Positions 45,673-59,279 of a stretch of DNA of 64,000 bases are shown here, one piece after another; position 1 is the first letter of the stretch; every line of letters starts with the position of its first letter. The position numbers were made by a program, and so were the translations under genes. Location: assembly GCA_036346395.1 (NCBI GenBank), contig CM070609.1, positions 47,068,777-47,132,776 of the forward strand. Reading direction: 5' to 3'. The stretch comes from Hsuehochloa calcarea (taxonomy: Eukaryota > Streptophyta > Magnoliopsida > Poales > Poaceae). The notes beneath the pieces were generated by a model. The model searched no databases. It saw only the letters and a program-made list of their open reading frames with translations, and was not told the origin of the DNA.

Positions 45673-46683
45673 TAGGGTGCAAACGGAGCAGATAGTTTCG
45701 GTCCATAATCGAATCTTATTTGAGTGTGAAACCAGATATCCTGGATTTTTCTCTGATTTCGGATTTGAAGCTGGATATTTTTTTGTCGAATACGAAAACA
45801 TATTCGGGAATGAGATATCCGTCGAATATGGAGCGATCCAGAAAATTTATCGAATAGTATCAGGTAAACACTATCTCAGATATCCAGTAAACTCTAAGCC
45901 TAGTGGGCCGGAGAGAGAAATCAGCCCACTAGGCTTTTCTAATATTTTAATTATTTTTTTTATTTTAAGAAAATACAAGAAATCCAAATAAGAGAAGAAA
46001 ATACCAAATGAACTTGAAAAAAATTACAGAAAATTTCAAAAAATACTTTTGAACATAAGGAACTTAAATAAAATACTTTTGAATTTATTTTCTAAAAATT
46101 CTATTTAATCTTTGTAAATTCTAGAAAATCGTGAAAAATTATCAAACTTTAGTTTAAATAGAAGATTATGAAAAACTAAAAAATTGGGACGCTACCGACT
46201 TGCTACCAGCCAACGTTATGTGTATCCCTAATTGGTTATTGCTACTGGTTTGTAGACTCTGTATATGTTGTATATGTTATGTTATGTAGTTGGCTAGTTA
46301 TATTTTGGACATATTTTGTGCTGCTGTCATTATGACTTGTTGCTCGCTAGTTACTGCTTCTTTAGCTAGCAGTTGTGATAATGTGATGTAGTTAAATTTG
46401 TTTATTGAATTGTTAATGTAGTTGTATTTTGCACATGTAGTACGGTTGATTGCTCTTTGTATATGCGACATATATGGTTTGTGTTTTTTGACACAATATC
46501 CGACTAAATATTCGGGGCCGAAACAATTCGTATTTGGTTCGACGTATATTCGCGACCGAGACTATATATATTCGTATTTATATCCGGTACTACCCGTATT
46601 CAACTCCGATTCCAAAAAAGAAAAGAAAATAGAATATGATACAACAATATGTGTTCATATCTGTCCGAATGCATCCTGGAGGG
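45673..46683. mobile_element. Possible non-autonomous hAT-type element
   Basis: The left end AGGGTGCAAACGGAGCAGAT resembles the reverse complement of the right end, AGGATGCATTCGGACAGATA. The subterminal parts contain repeated attcg / cgaat / ggatatcc motifs on both strands. A target duplication could not be fixed (purine-rich gggagag on both sides). There is no transposase frame. Confidence 0.45.
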
Positions 46684-46689
46684 AGACCG

Positions 46690-47382
46690 CTGCGGAGCAG
46701 GGCCACTGGTTTGTAGCGGCTGTTAATAGTTGGTAGTACACGCCAAGTTAGATCTAGTAGTGATTTACAGGAGTGGATAACATGCATATGTGGCTTATTT
46801 GTTGTTTCCAATTGTTCGGTTTCGTTCCATATGCATGTATAGTTTATTGTATTGCAATAAACTATATGAAGCGTGTGGTATGACTGTGTGATTATTGTAT
46901 TGCCTCAGTCTTAGCACACTGAGGCAATGTGAAAGGGTAAAAACTGAAAAGTATACAAGCAGATGGTAAAGAAGAACATAAACAACCCAAAAAAGAAAAA
47001 GAAAAAGAAAGAAAATGTGGTCAGAGAACTGGGACTATAGCGGTGCGAGTAACAAGAGAAATAAAAGCGAGTGAAGGCAAGCAGAGAAACAAATGAAGTA
47101 ATGCAGCCAAGAAAAACATGGACCGAAGAATGTGGAACATGAAACACACAAATCAGGACCAGGTAAGCGAGGCATGGGAAAAAAGACTAGAAAACATGAC
47201 CGCAAAGACCAGACGTCTTCTTCTGAACTAATATACGGTGAAGCACGGTCCCCTGAAAGAAGAATGTCAACAATCAAATTATATGTACTATATTAAAGCA
47301 TAACAGCAGCTCACCATTTATAATGTTTCTAATTGTGAGCTCTTTCTATCACCAGTCCGACTTTCCGTCGTCAGTTCATAAT
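46690..47382. other. Intergenic, no gene seen
   Basis: AT-rich with an A-rich tract near 46985-47010. Open frames on the minus strand (46911-47277) are Phe/Ser/Cys-rich from base composition and show no domain. Confidence 0.5.
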
Positions 47383-49324
47383 TGTGGATATCATGGGGAT
47401 ATGCTTCAGATCTTAGGATGATGTGACAATTGACAATAGCGTTAACGGTTTATCATTTCACATGTTTTCGACAAAGTTTCAGAACTGTCAGGTGACAGGC
47501 GGTCTGACCGGCCATAGCATGGCGGTCCGACCGGTCCCAAATCGGTCGGACCGACCATGAGCGGCGGTCGGACCGGCAGTGACCATGTGTGTCAAATGAG
47601 TGGGCCAAAATAGAGGTGTAGGCAAGAGAGGGGATTCAATTGCTCTTGGTCCCATAATTTTTGGAGTCTCCAGTCAAAAGTTCTATTGGTTTAAAGTTTC
47701 CAGTAGGTTTCGGATTTTCACGGGTTGAAAATCGGCTAAATCCTTTCGGGCGGTCGGACCGATTGTCACTTGAACGTCGGCCTTCGTGGCGGCGTTGTTC
47801 GTTGGTTAGGTCAAAGTCATGAGTTTCAGTGCATATGTGTTACATGATGCATGTTTTGACTAACGTGGATCAAGTTGTGAAGAACTTATTCCCAGATTCG
47901 ATTTACTTGTCTATTGTTGTGCAGGTTGCTTGGTGGTCAACGACGGTCAACGGCGAGGATGATCGGGACTAGACTTGGAGAGCTGAGGTCCAGAACGATC
48001 GACGATGCCGAGTGAGGTCAATGAACTCAAGTGTGGTGCAGAATAGTCAAGTATGACCGAACAGACGATTCGGGCGATCGGGTTTGATCAAGCGCGCGGG
48101 AGTCAGTGCAAGTGCCATGGTGGTTTCGGTGGGAGCCGAATGGGAGAGACTTGCCGACATGGAGAGAGACGTTGATCAACCTACACGTAGTGGAGCAAGC
48201 GAAGTGCTTCGCGCAGATGGACTCGGTCTTCGGAGAAGGACCGAGAAGGGGTATTTCTGTAATCTTACCAAATACCACATTGGTGACCTTTTGCCAATCC
48301 GCGGCGCAAGACGACGCAAAGAGAAGCGGTTTAGGTTAAGAGGTGTTGAAGACGGCGCTTTGTAATGCGTGCGTGTGTGACCCGTTTGTGTTGGGCCTTA
48401 ACGGGAGCCCATTTAAGTTAAACTTGTAGAAGGTCTAAGTCTCCACTATAAATAGAGGAGGGAGGTGGCTGCACCCCCTTCAACCCTTTCATTATTGTTG
48501 AAACCCTAGTTTGGCTTAGGGAGAGGATTAGTGGATGTTAGGGTTCTAGAGAGTTTTGATTTGATTTCGTGCTCTTAGATTGAGTTTTGTCCTCCATTGA
48601 TGGAGTGGCTGTAAACCCAAACTCTATCAAATCAATCCAAAGAAAGTTTGCTTAAAGATGTGTCTCTTTGTCTTTCTTCTCTCTATTTCGTGATTTTGAG
48701 TCTTTCTTTGATTCGTGAGTTTTTGATTGATTTCTTCACGTGATCTAGCTTGCTGTGACATGTGGGAACACATCTAGGATCATCTTGATCATCAATCGCC
48801 CACGAGCAAGTTTTTGGATCTAGTTTTCGTTTTGACTCGGTTTTGAACCATCCTCCTCTCAAACTGAAAAAGGTCATAACTTTTCCTAGGATCTTCACGA
48901 TCTTTGATTGGAATAGGTTTCTGACATCCTAGAGAAGGTGTGTTCCAAGTTTCATCAAATTTGGAGTTGTAGATCAAAAGTTACATCTATTTGCAACTTC
49001 GTTTTTAGGGCTGTTTTTACTGTTCATTAGTCTGGAGGTCAGACCGCCCCTTTTGACCGGTCCGACCGCCTAAGGTGACCGGTCCGACCGCCATTAACAC
49101 AGAGGTCAGATCGCCCAACACTTAGAATTTTAGCCCGTGTTGATTTTGGTTGTTTTGCTTCGGGGTTTAGATTGGATTCGATATTAGTCTTCCGTTGTAC
49201 TGGTTCATTGATCTTCATAGCTTCCATAGCTATTGGAGTGAAATTTGTATTGAATCTGAGCTTGGTTGAAAAAGTGAGCGTGCTCCTATTCATCCCCCCC
49301 TCTAGTCGCCTTTTCGGTCCAACA
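47383..49324 (+). repeat. 5' LTR of SIRE-like element 3
   Basis: It starts TGTGGATATCATGGGG and ends TTTTCGGTCCAACA, 1,942 bp. GGTCCGACCG-like clusters lie at 47500-47590, 47748-47762 and 49035-49115, and the TATA box at 48447-48455. It is clearly diverged from the element 1 LTRs and has an extra stretch near 48060-48330. Confidence 0.92.
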
Positions 49325-49382
49325 AGTGGTATCAGAGCCCGGTTAGTTCAATCTTGATCTTAACCGGTCACTGAACTTGGCG

Positions 49383-51771
49383 ATGGATAATTAGTCCACC
49401 AAGCCGCATATCTTCGATGGGCACGAGTATGCCTATTGGAAGAATTGCATGCGAGTCTTCCTTAAGAGCGAAGGACAAGCTATATGGGAGGTTGTTCGAG
49501 CCCCGCTCGTTCTTCCCGGTTGTTACTGCTTCAATCATGACCCTCTTGGCTAACAACAATAAGGCAAAGAATCTCTTATATGGTGGGCTTGGTAGACAGG
49601 AGTATTATCGAATTTGCAATCTTGAGACTGCGCACGAGATTTGGAACACCCTCGAAACCTACCATGACGGTTCGTCCCAAATCAAGAAAGTACGCCAGAC
49701 AGTCTATAAGCGTGAATATAACAAATTCGAGATGCGTCCTGCAGAGAGCATCGATGACATTTTCAGTCGCTTTAACAAAGTAATTAATCAGATGAAAGCT
49801 GTTGGAATTGAATATTCTCAGTCTGAAAATGCCACCCACCTCTTGGCTGCAATCAACACCAAGGAGTGGGAGATAAAGGCTACCGCCATTGAGGAGAACG
49901 TCAACCTCTCTAATCTGACTTTGGAGCTGCTCTATAGCAAGCTCAATACTCATGAGATCAAGAGGATTTATCATCCCAAAAAGGAAAATATGGCCTTGGT
50001 AGCAGACCCGATCAAGAGAGCTTCTGATGGGTCTTCTGAGTCTTCTTCTGGATTTTCGCTTGCTGGTTTATCTGCAATCCATGAAGAGGAGTTTGAGAGT
50101 CTCCGTGAGGCCGAGTTAGCCCTCATAGTTAGAAAAGCCACACGGGCCTATAACAATATGAGAAACAAAAAGAGAGGAGGTCCTGTGACTTGCTATGAGT
50201 GTGGTGAGCTTAATCATATCCGGGCAAATTGCCCCAAGTTGAAAGGAAAGAGCAACCATAAGGAGAGAAAGCCAGCTTGGAAGAAGCCTCAATGGAACAA
50301 ATCAAGATTTGATGCTGCCAAGCTGACAAAGGCAGCTCACCGGGTTCTTGCCTCTTTTGGGGAATAATCCTTAAGCGATGTGGACTCCGGGAGCGAGGAT
50401 GACAAGGAGGAGGAGATACCTCAAGATAAGAAGAAGGGGAAGGCTAAGGACTTCACCGGCGTTTGCTTCATGGCCGACTCCGATGACGTCGACGACGATG
50501 AGGTACCTCTCTCCTATGATGTCCTGTCTGATAGATGCAAAACTATCTTTGAGCAACTCATGAGTCAGGATAAGGATTTAGAGTATATCATGGCTAGGAA
50601 CAAGAACTTAGAGTCTTAAGTAGATAATTTGACTTTAGAACTTGCAAATGCTAAGACTCTTGAATTTGATGAATGTTCTTCCTGCCATGCTCTACACTCA
50701 AAATTTGCTAAACTGCAATCTGCTCATGATATTGCTTTGCAACAACTTGAAAATGCTAGGACTGAGCTAGTTGAGGTTAAATCTGCTCCTTGTGAAAAAT
50801 GCTTAGATTCTAGCAAGTTGGTTGCTTCTGGTGTGGTTGATTCTAGCCTTTGCTCTTTTTGCATTGAACGAGAACATGAAGTACAAGACGTAGTAAATGC
50901 AGTTAGAGCTAAATTTGCTAAGCTTAAGGATAGAATTTATTCTGCTTCTTGTATATCTTACGAAACTTTTAAACTTGAAGCTACCTTATATAAGGAGAGA
51001 TATGCTATTGCCATTAAGGGTAAAACTTGTGAATCATGTGTAAATCTTGAAAAAGAAAATGCTTATATTAAGGATACCTTAGAAAATTTTTCTAAAGGTA
51101 AGAAATAATTAAACATGATTCTGGACAAGTCTAAAACTCCTTATAAGAAGCAAGGATTAGGATACAACTCTGTCCAAGATAATTCTAAGCTAAAAGTTAC
51201 TCAAGTCTTGAAAAATGGGTTAGTTAAATTTAAAACCCAACCTGCAAAAACTATTTTTAAATCTGCGGGGTTTGCCCAACCATCTGTTAAGTCAAAGGGT
51301 GCTTCTCTCAGTGGTATCAAGTACCATTGCACCTATTGCAAGAAGGATGGACATTTGGTAGAGTTCTGTTGGCGTAGGTTGAAAAATGATAAGAAAATTT
51401 TTGCTATAATTTCACCCAATCAACCTAGAGCTTTTACGAGACATGATAACGTAGAAAAGAAGAAACCTGGTTTAGGATTTGTGTCACATGCTCATCATCA
51501 TGCTCCTAGACAGGATAACTCTCATATTAGGGTAACCATTGCTCATAACATAATTTCAAACTTAATCAAGGATAGCACTTCTACTTTGCATACTACTCGC
51601 AGACGTGTGTCTCAGTACTGGGTTCCCAAGTCTTGTTTAACTAACCCCAGTATTGAGACACATCGTTCTTCTGTGTCTTGATTTTCAGGATTACCGCGGA
51701 AAGAGGAAGGACACGTGATTCGTTGACTCCGGCTGTTCACGCCACATGACCGGAGACTCAAGATGGTTCAC
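49383..51771 (+). pseudogene. gag and start of protease, SIRE-like element 3
   Basis: This is the best-preserved gag in the window. A stop is the fourth codon (atggataattag) and a one-base insertion occurs near 49470. From 49417 to 50367 one frame covers the core (NNKAKNLLYGGLGRQEYYRI, ESIDDIFSRFNKVINQMKA) and the first knuckle CYECGELNHIRANC (50200-50240). A stop at 50365-50367 precedes an acidic segment; another at 50617-50619 precedes the coiled-coil with CxxC pairs (50629-51108); a taa replaces a Gln codon after GKK at 51106-51108. The last part (51115-51681) holds a second knuckle YHCTYCKKDGHLVEFCWRR. Four of the five CxxC pairs are intact; the fourth reads CxxY. Confidence 0.9.
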
Positions 51772-54700
51772 TGTCGGGACCCAAATATATAATCTGGACC
51801 ATCTGTGTATACTGCACTAGTCCAGGATCACGCTAGTGCACACAGTGGCAACATCGATGAAATATCATTTCCATATGCAAAGATGACTAATAAATAGACA
51901 AATAACAATAATTATCAGAGTAAAGATCTTAAGGTCAAAGCTTACAATTAATGTCTTAGAAGACAAATAGCTCAATAAAGCTACAGCGGAACGTAACGAA
52001 ATAACTTCAGTGAAGCCCATCCATATGCCCACAGGCAATCGACTGGGGTAGCGTGACCTAATTCTCCACGATCCTTGAGGTAGACCTTGTTGACTGACGA
52101 TTCTTCCACTTCTGTTGATTGTTTATAGCAAGTATGAGTACACACCGTACTCGCAAGTCATACCACAGAATGCAATTTATAGATTATGGCCTATTCCAAA
52201 GGAATGGCTTCTGTGGTTATTTTGCAGAAATGCAACATTTGCAATTGAATACAAATAATAGATTGAAAACATAATTCAAAACAAATAGACAATAATAAGT
52301 TAACAATTGTTTTCACAAAGGACACATAGTCTAATCAAGTTATTCACACAGCTGCACAAGTTATCTCACACAGCTGACTCTTCCCAATTGTTTTATGAAA
52401 ATCTACCCTCGTGTGAAATTCCGAGCATGTCCATAGCAGAGACGCGGCTATTCGAATAGATTGATTTAAACACTCTGCGAGTTTGTACACTTTACCCACA
52501 CGATGAAACCAACCGGATCGAGTTGATCACAACAAAACCTTTCGAGACTTCATCTCAAACAATGACACTCCGATGTGCTTTCTGTAGTCAATTTGTACAC
52601 TGACCCTTGGAACGACACACACCGTTGGACAGGGATGCAGCGAACCGTCCCGCGATGTGACATATCACACCTCCAGCCCATCACACAGCTTAAATACAAC
52701 CTGAGTTGTCAATGTCAAGACTCCATAACTTACTAAGTTAGGCCCAGCCCATACTAGGCATGTGGTCGTACAGTAAGGCCAGTTCAATGGCGCACAAAGT
52801 TAAGTCCTTAATTGACCAAGGCAAGACTTCCAGTTTTAACCCAAATCACAAAGTTTATAGCACACAGCCCCACCGTTCACACAGATCCACCACTTGCCTC
52901 AGTCCAAATCTTTTCCCACCCTGTTGATTAAGTGCAACACATGCCATCAACGAGTAACAGCACACAGCACACACAGTTTCATCACACAGTTCCATAATCA
53001 CTTAGTCAAGTTTATAATTGCAACTCTCACATGAGATGATGACTCGTGGTATGGCTAAGCAATCTACTCGTATCTAACCAACCCACGTTGGTGCTACGAT
53101 AATACCAACTAATAATGAACCAACCTAGGGTGACAAAAGATCATGGCATACAATAGACAAGGTGGATATAACAAATTGGATTAATAACTATCCGAAAAGC
53201 ATTTAAATAAATACTTGAAATAGAATGCAATACATTGAAACAAAGTATTTTGAAAACTGGGTTCAATATGATCAAAGGTATAACTTGCCTTGCTATAGCA
53301 ATGATGGTCTTGTTTATCTTCAAACATCTGCTTTCTTGATCTTCAGCTCCTTCGGACGATTCTGACACTTCAACGTCTAACGATAAAGAAAATGCAACAA
53401 CAAACTAAATTCAAAAGACAAATCAAATAAACTCCAAATTGAAATTGAATGGTACTGGAAGATAGATATTGAATTTAGATGAATGTAGGAATTTGAATGG
53501 GTTCAAGCGGAATTCGGATGAATAAGATATGGCTTTTGGAATGAAGAAAATAAAAAGAGAGACAAGCTGACAAGTGGAATACTATTAGAATATTCCATTC
53601 CAAAAATATTAGAGAATGATTGAGTGTATGACAGGTGGGACCGACTGATATTTATGGATTTCTAGAATTAAAAATGATTCCAGAAAAAGGCAGAGAGAAC
53701 GACATGTGGGACCAATGAGATAAAAGAATTTTCAAGAATTAAATTAATTCTCGAAAATAAGATTATGGTTGACATGTGGGCCACTGGTCTAGGGACCAGG
53801 TCCACGGAGATACGCTAGTCCATGGTGGACCAAGCTCATGGAGGATGGTTGACCAAGAGTTGACTAACATGGGGACCCGTATGTAAGAGAGAAAAATAAT
53901 TAATGTTTTAATTGAGTGGATGACAGGTGGGGTCAACATGGAAGTGAGAGGAGATATATATTTATGTATACATACATACGTACATACACACACACACGCA
54001 CATGCGTACAAACATGCATATACCTACATGCATATATATATACAGATGGGTTTGGATGGTGTGGATGACCAGTGGGTCACATGGAAGGGAAAGAAAAGGA
54101 CCAGAAGAAACAACAGAGAGGAAGCTACAGAGGACAAGGCGTAGGGAGCTGCTGTCTGCCGATCTTGGTGCAAGGTGATGGCAAGGAGTTAGCACTAGCA
54201 TGGCAAAAGTGCCATAGATCAATTGGGACAAGCATGATACAGAGGTAGAAAGAAAGCCAATGTAGCAGCAGAGAGACAGAATAGGGAAGGAAAATTAATA
54301 GGGAGGACAGAGTGCATGCGGCTGCTTTCTGATGCATTGCATGGAGATGGAAGCCAAAAATTAGATAAAAGAATTAGCATTGAACCAAATAACTCAAGAC
54401 ATGGCACCAACTGAACTACGCAATAGGCATCAACAGAACAGAACCTAACACCAGCGGATAATGAACCGAATGAAGAAAGCATGTTCTGGTATTTATATGT
54501 GAACAAATGCACACGGCCGATCATAGTGTATAGGAGTTGGCTACTAAGTGGCATGAGATACAATCGGCAAAATTATCAAGGGAAGGAGAGACAAGCGAGG
54601 TACCAGAGACGCAACCATCCAAAGAGTCCAGAATCGAAGTATTAGTATGAACAGTATGCGCAGAGTAACAGCCGAACATGGTGCAATGGGTGGTCGGCGA

Positions 54701-55509
54701 CCGGGGGTGGCGCGGCGGCGGTGAAGGGGCAAAACGGAAAGGAAACAACTAGCCGGACGCGATGGTGCGGTCGGATTTTAGAAATACTCACCGAGGAAGT
54801 AGAATACGCGAAGAATACGGTTGGGATACGGCGGACGGCGAACTTCGGGTGAAGGGGCTGGCACCATGACGTAGAAACGACGGCAGCGCGAACCCAACGC
54901 CGACAGTTGGCCGTGGGACGTCGGACGGAGGAGAAACTCGCTGGAGAAGGCCGGTTGGACGAACACCGTATTTCGCGAACTGCGTTGAATACAGATCGAT
55001 TCGGAGGAAAGCAAATCAGGGGATTGGAAGAGGATGTCGAGACGGAGCGTGGGCACAGACGGATCGTATTTATATGCACCGAGCGAAAAGATATGAAGGT
55101 TTGAATTTTGAATCAAAAACTGAACGAAACCGACGCTCGGCAGTTCGGCTGGAACCCGACGCTCGGCTGGAATTTCGGATGAACAGTACCGCATGGTACT
55201 GTTCACATGGGAGGAGAGAGAAAGCAAAACTGATTTTGGATTTTAATTAAAAGGCAACAAATCGATAAGATAGAATAAACAGCAAACAAAACCAGAAAAA
55301 TCTGCAAAAATACCATAAAATTCCTGAGAACACCAGGAAGCCAAATAAAATATATTTTTATTTAATTGATGTTTATATTAGTCAAATTAAATATTTTTAA
55401 TTTAGAAAAATCTAATTAAGCTCTATTAATTCAAATAAAATTGGTGAAATTTTCTAGTGACCTAAATTACTCAAAAGATTTTTGAAAAGTCAAATTTTGG
55501 GACGTTACA
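51772..55509 (-). repeat. 3' LTR of the Gypsy-type element (complete)
   Basis: It is 3,738 bp. In minus orientation it begins TGTAACGTCCCAAAATTTG. It contains a TA/CA simple repeat at 53956-54045 and a GC-rich block at 54690-55200 with long minus-strand open frames that show no domain and lie inside the LTR, so they are not called as genes. Confidence 0.92.
53956..54045. repeat. Compound TA/CATA/CA microsatellite
   Basis: Runs of tata, catacata and cacaca form an alternating purine-pyrimidine tract within the Gypsy LTR. Confidence 0.8.
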
Positions 55510-55527
55510 AACCTCCCCCCTTAAAGG

Positions 55528-57840
55528 AATCTCATCCCCGAGATTCAGGCTGGCTATAGAAAAGGTTACGGAACTCAGCCTTCGGGCGCTCTCCTTGCTT
55601 TCAACTGCTTTGACTCTGACGAAACTTCTTTTCTGAACACTTACAAAACAAACGTCTTGCTTCTTGCTGAGCTTCTTGCTTCGGCGAAAACTTGATAAGC
55701 TGGCTCTTGGTAGGAAAGGACTTCTAGCAACTCGATTGCTTCTCACGGAACTGCTTAATTGGTGCTCGAAGACACTTCTGGAGTTGAGGAACTCTGCTGC
55801 TGACTGATAGCTCTGGTTGACAAACTAACTCTTCTTGTGAGCTTCGGAATCTTGAATTGATCGACACCCTTCTGTTACCTCTGTCGCTACTTCATAACAC
55901 AAAACTTCAACAGATATCTTGAAAATAAACAAGACTGCGAGGGTGATAATATGCATACACAATATAGCTTTTCAGCTTGAACTGAGCTACTTACAATCCC
56001 TTTAGGACCAAAGACAGTTGGCATTCTGCTTCATGATTAATGCAAAATCCACATACTTTGTGATCCGACCGCTTCTAGCTAGCGATGACTCACATGATCA
56101 ACCATCGTGAACTTCAAATGGTGGCAAGCTGCGAATCGGCTGGTGGCGTCTCGTCTTTGTGGGGAACTATGCACACAACACTTACCCGATCGACTTGGTA
56201 CTATGAGTTAAAGCACAAACTCATTATTTCTTTCAATCTGCCCACTGATTCAGGGTGATACACAATACTGAACTGAACGGACATCCAAGGTTGTATACAC
56301 ACTCGGTCACTAACACGAGGTACACTGGGATCGTTGGTCTGACACTTACTTATTCTGGCACATCGTGCAAACTGACAATCTCTGTCGATCTGATACTAGA
56401 CCAATTCCGGCGAATACCATCTCTGTCGTATACAACTTCTGTCGTATACCCCTCTACTAGATAGCCTCCAAACTAGGTGATATTGACAGGTTTGAAGCGG
56501 CAAATTTCAATGAAATGCTCAACAATCGTATTTCAAGAAATTACATCTCGATTGGATCCTGGGAAAACCCATACTTGAATTCTCAAAGATAGGAGTACTC
56601 TGTCTGGCCTTTGACATACTAGCCGACTTTCTGATATACCAAACGAATGGTAACACATTGTGTGACCCTTTTGCTTTATATTGGATCACCACAATTCAGC
56701 TTTGAGATCCATGTACACCTTGGTACTTTCAGAGGGAATGGAATGCTTTCACTCAAATGTTGGTTTGAACATCAACAACTTAAATTTCTTCTGAGCAAAA
56801 TGCAAACATGCTCATTGATTCGTGGATCACCTGGTTCACCTTAGGCAGGTTCTCATGCTTTACCTTACTTCATGTGAGGACTGATTCCCTTGATAAAATT
56901 TTCATCTTACTGTCTTCTCAACACTGATTTTTTCTAGCATCGGTTTAACTCTGGGGTTCAACAAATATACTCTTGCACTAACTCAAGATTCAACTTCTGG
57001 CTTTCACAGGTAACTTTAGCTGACTCTTCACTTGATCAACAATTTCTTACAGTAGCTCTTCCGATTTGAGGCATCTGTCACTATACTGAGGGAACATACT
57101 CCAACCTCCTGGTTCTCGATCCAATAAAACCATCTTTAATGCTCTATGATAGCAACTCTGAATTATGACTAGCACAATTCACTACTTGAAACTGTAGCTG
57201 TTAGGAAGTGTTGGCGAAACTCCGTAACACACAAATTCTTAGATGTTCCGTGATAAAAGTTATCAAGTTTCTTTCAGGTAGCTGGTAGTACGAACACTGG
57301 AGTAGTAATCGATCATTTCTGAAATTCTCACTGACCTGGCTCACTTCTAGTGATATGGTGAACTTGTTCTTTACAACGATGAGGGTCTTGACTATCTTGA
57401 AATGACTGTCTTACTGGTATTCAGCTAACACTGACTCGAAACGTTTGTGTCACTAGTATTCAATTGACACTGTCTAGTTCATGGACGATCTTAAAGAAAC
57501 TGCAGTTCTCCCTCAAAACTCAAACAGACTGATTCTGAGGTTCTGGGATTAGCTCTTGAATAAACCAAAATTCTCACACATCCTTGTGCTAACAATTTAC
57601 TTTATAATCAACATTGGTGCTTGCCAAGCTGACGAACTTGATTTAACACTGCCATTATCTGAAAAGTTCTACTGTATCATTTCTGGAAACTTATTGGCAA
57701 CTTTTGCCATGTATCATTTCTGATGTAAATCCTTCTAGAATTGGCTGATCCTAGGTACCAAGTCAAAGATAAACTTGACTTCTGATCTGGTTGCATGCTG
57801 TATAGATCACTTGCAATGACCACTGCATAATCTGGTATCT
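55528..57840 (-). other. Interior of the Gypsy-type element without recognisable genes
   Basis: About 2.3 kb with stops in all frames lies between the polypurine tract and the gag remnant. I could not recognise RT, integrase or protease motifs in it. It may be spacer, as in other large non-autonomous elements, or pol decayed beyond recognition. Confidence 0.55.
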
Positions 57841-59279
57841 TCAATCTAGGCTTTCTTGATCACATCACTACACAAATGTCTCTTCTTCGACTGTTTCTTT
57901 GGACAAACGGGTCCTACTGTTTTACCCCTTGCTCTGGGTGTTACAATATTGACTAAAGTGACTTTTGATATTCTGGCATCTAGAGTGAGTGGCTGGTTAT
58001 TCTGAGGATACTGGCTGATGTTGTGGCCTTTTCCATGACAGTTGTAGCATAAACGTGTCGAATCTTCTGAATTTTACGACGTGAGCTATGGCGAGCGACT
58101 ATCCTCCTTGAGGTTGAAGCTTGGCGCTTTGCGAGGGCATCTCTGGGCATAGTGGCTTTGCTTACCACTCGAAACACTCTCTTCGGGCGATACTGACTTG
58201 CTTCTCTTTCGAGGTGGTTACTAAAGCCAACATTCTCGCTTTATGATCCTTGGTTGACATATCTTGCGACAATGGTTTGCCTTCTTTTGCTAATGCTCTG
58301 ACTTCGACTTGAAATTTTTTCATGTTGACATTGTATTGCGAAAGTCAACACTAAATACATGGGGCATTGACTCGGACAATGATCATCGCCTTCACACAAG
58401 AAACATGTGATCTTGCTCATTGGACATTCTCCAACGGAATGGTTTCCTTCACAACTGGAACAATTGATATTGTGCTCATCGACACTATGGCTTATTTCTC
58501 CACAACAGGTACATGCACAAGCTTCTGACTTATCTGGCTGGCAGCACTTCGACTGACAATGGCTAGCTTGGATGTAGGACATCGGAATAACAGTTTTCTC
58601 TTGATCACTTTTGCTTGATGTCGTATACTGTTGGCGAAAAGCTACGGCGAACTCTGACCAAATGATGGTCTACTTGTCCGGACGGGCGGCGCGAAAGTTT
58701 TTCCACCAATTTAATGCAACTCCTTCTAATTGATGAGCAGCATAGAAAACTTTCTCGTTATCATTGCACAAGAATTAACTTCTCTTCTATGGTGCGAATC
58801 CAAGATTCTGCATCCTTGAGCTTGACTGATCCTTCAAAGATAGGCAGTTTGGTTATTATGAACTTCACAAACTTGAACTGAGGGTGTGTCGTTGGGATAG
58901 TAATGACTTGTGCATCCTTTCAAAAGTTACTACTGTCCGACAGTTGCATCGTTGCTGATTTGAGCTGATTTTGGGTGACGGGAGACTGGTTCAGGCTCTT
59001 ATGTTTCACTGCTGGCACTGGTGATAGCTGCTAGTTGGCGTCTGCTTGATTATTCTGATTCAACAAATTGACTAAGTGACGGTGGTCCGATTTTGCTGGG
59101 TCATCATGGTGTTCATGTTCTGCATCATCGCGTTCATGAGTTGAGTCTGAATTGCCAAAAATTGTATCATATTGGATCTCGCTACTCACATGCGACAACT
59201 ATCCTTTGGAATTGACAAGATCGAGTGCACATCTTGTCTCAAGATTACTGACAAAGTTGGCTTCATTGGGGTTCTTCAT
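57840..59279 (-). pseudogene. Gypsy gag with several zinc knuckles
   Basis: From an ATG at 59277-59279 the minus strand reads MKNPNEANFVSNLETRC. The gag core follows (LPIFEGSVKLKDAESWIRTI near 58800-58860) and, in other frames, pieces like YAAHQLEG and NFRAARPDK. Then comes a Cys-rich region (58241-58582) with patterns CX2CX4HX4H, CX2CX3HX4C and CX2CX4HX4C (CFLCEGDDHCPSQC), and at 58010-58060 a further CYNCHGKGHNISQY. Gag normally binds element RNA through one or two such knuckles. Frameshifts and stops are frequent. Confidence 0.7.

Larger units (their letters stand above)
47383..51771 (+). mobile_element. SIRE-like Copia element 3, 5' part (interrupted)
   Basis: A complete 5' LTR (47383-49324), a primer site (TGGTATCAGAGCC, 49327-49339) and gag to the start of the protease are present. 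The sequence stops at 51771 inside the protease region, at agatggttcac, where a Gypsy LTR begins. The same site in element 1 (about 18380) continues into the protease, so the rest of this element should follow the Gypsy element, beyond the window. Confidence 0.92.

Noticed and set aside
46911..47277. Phe/Cys/Ser-rich minus-strand ORFs resembling membrane proteins
   Set aside because: The hydrophobic look comes from an A-rich plus strand; no start context or domain.
54642..55227. Minus-strand ORFs of 145-149 aa
   Set aside because: They lie inside the Gypsy LTR, overlap in different frames and have no recognisable motif.
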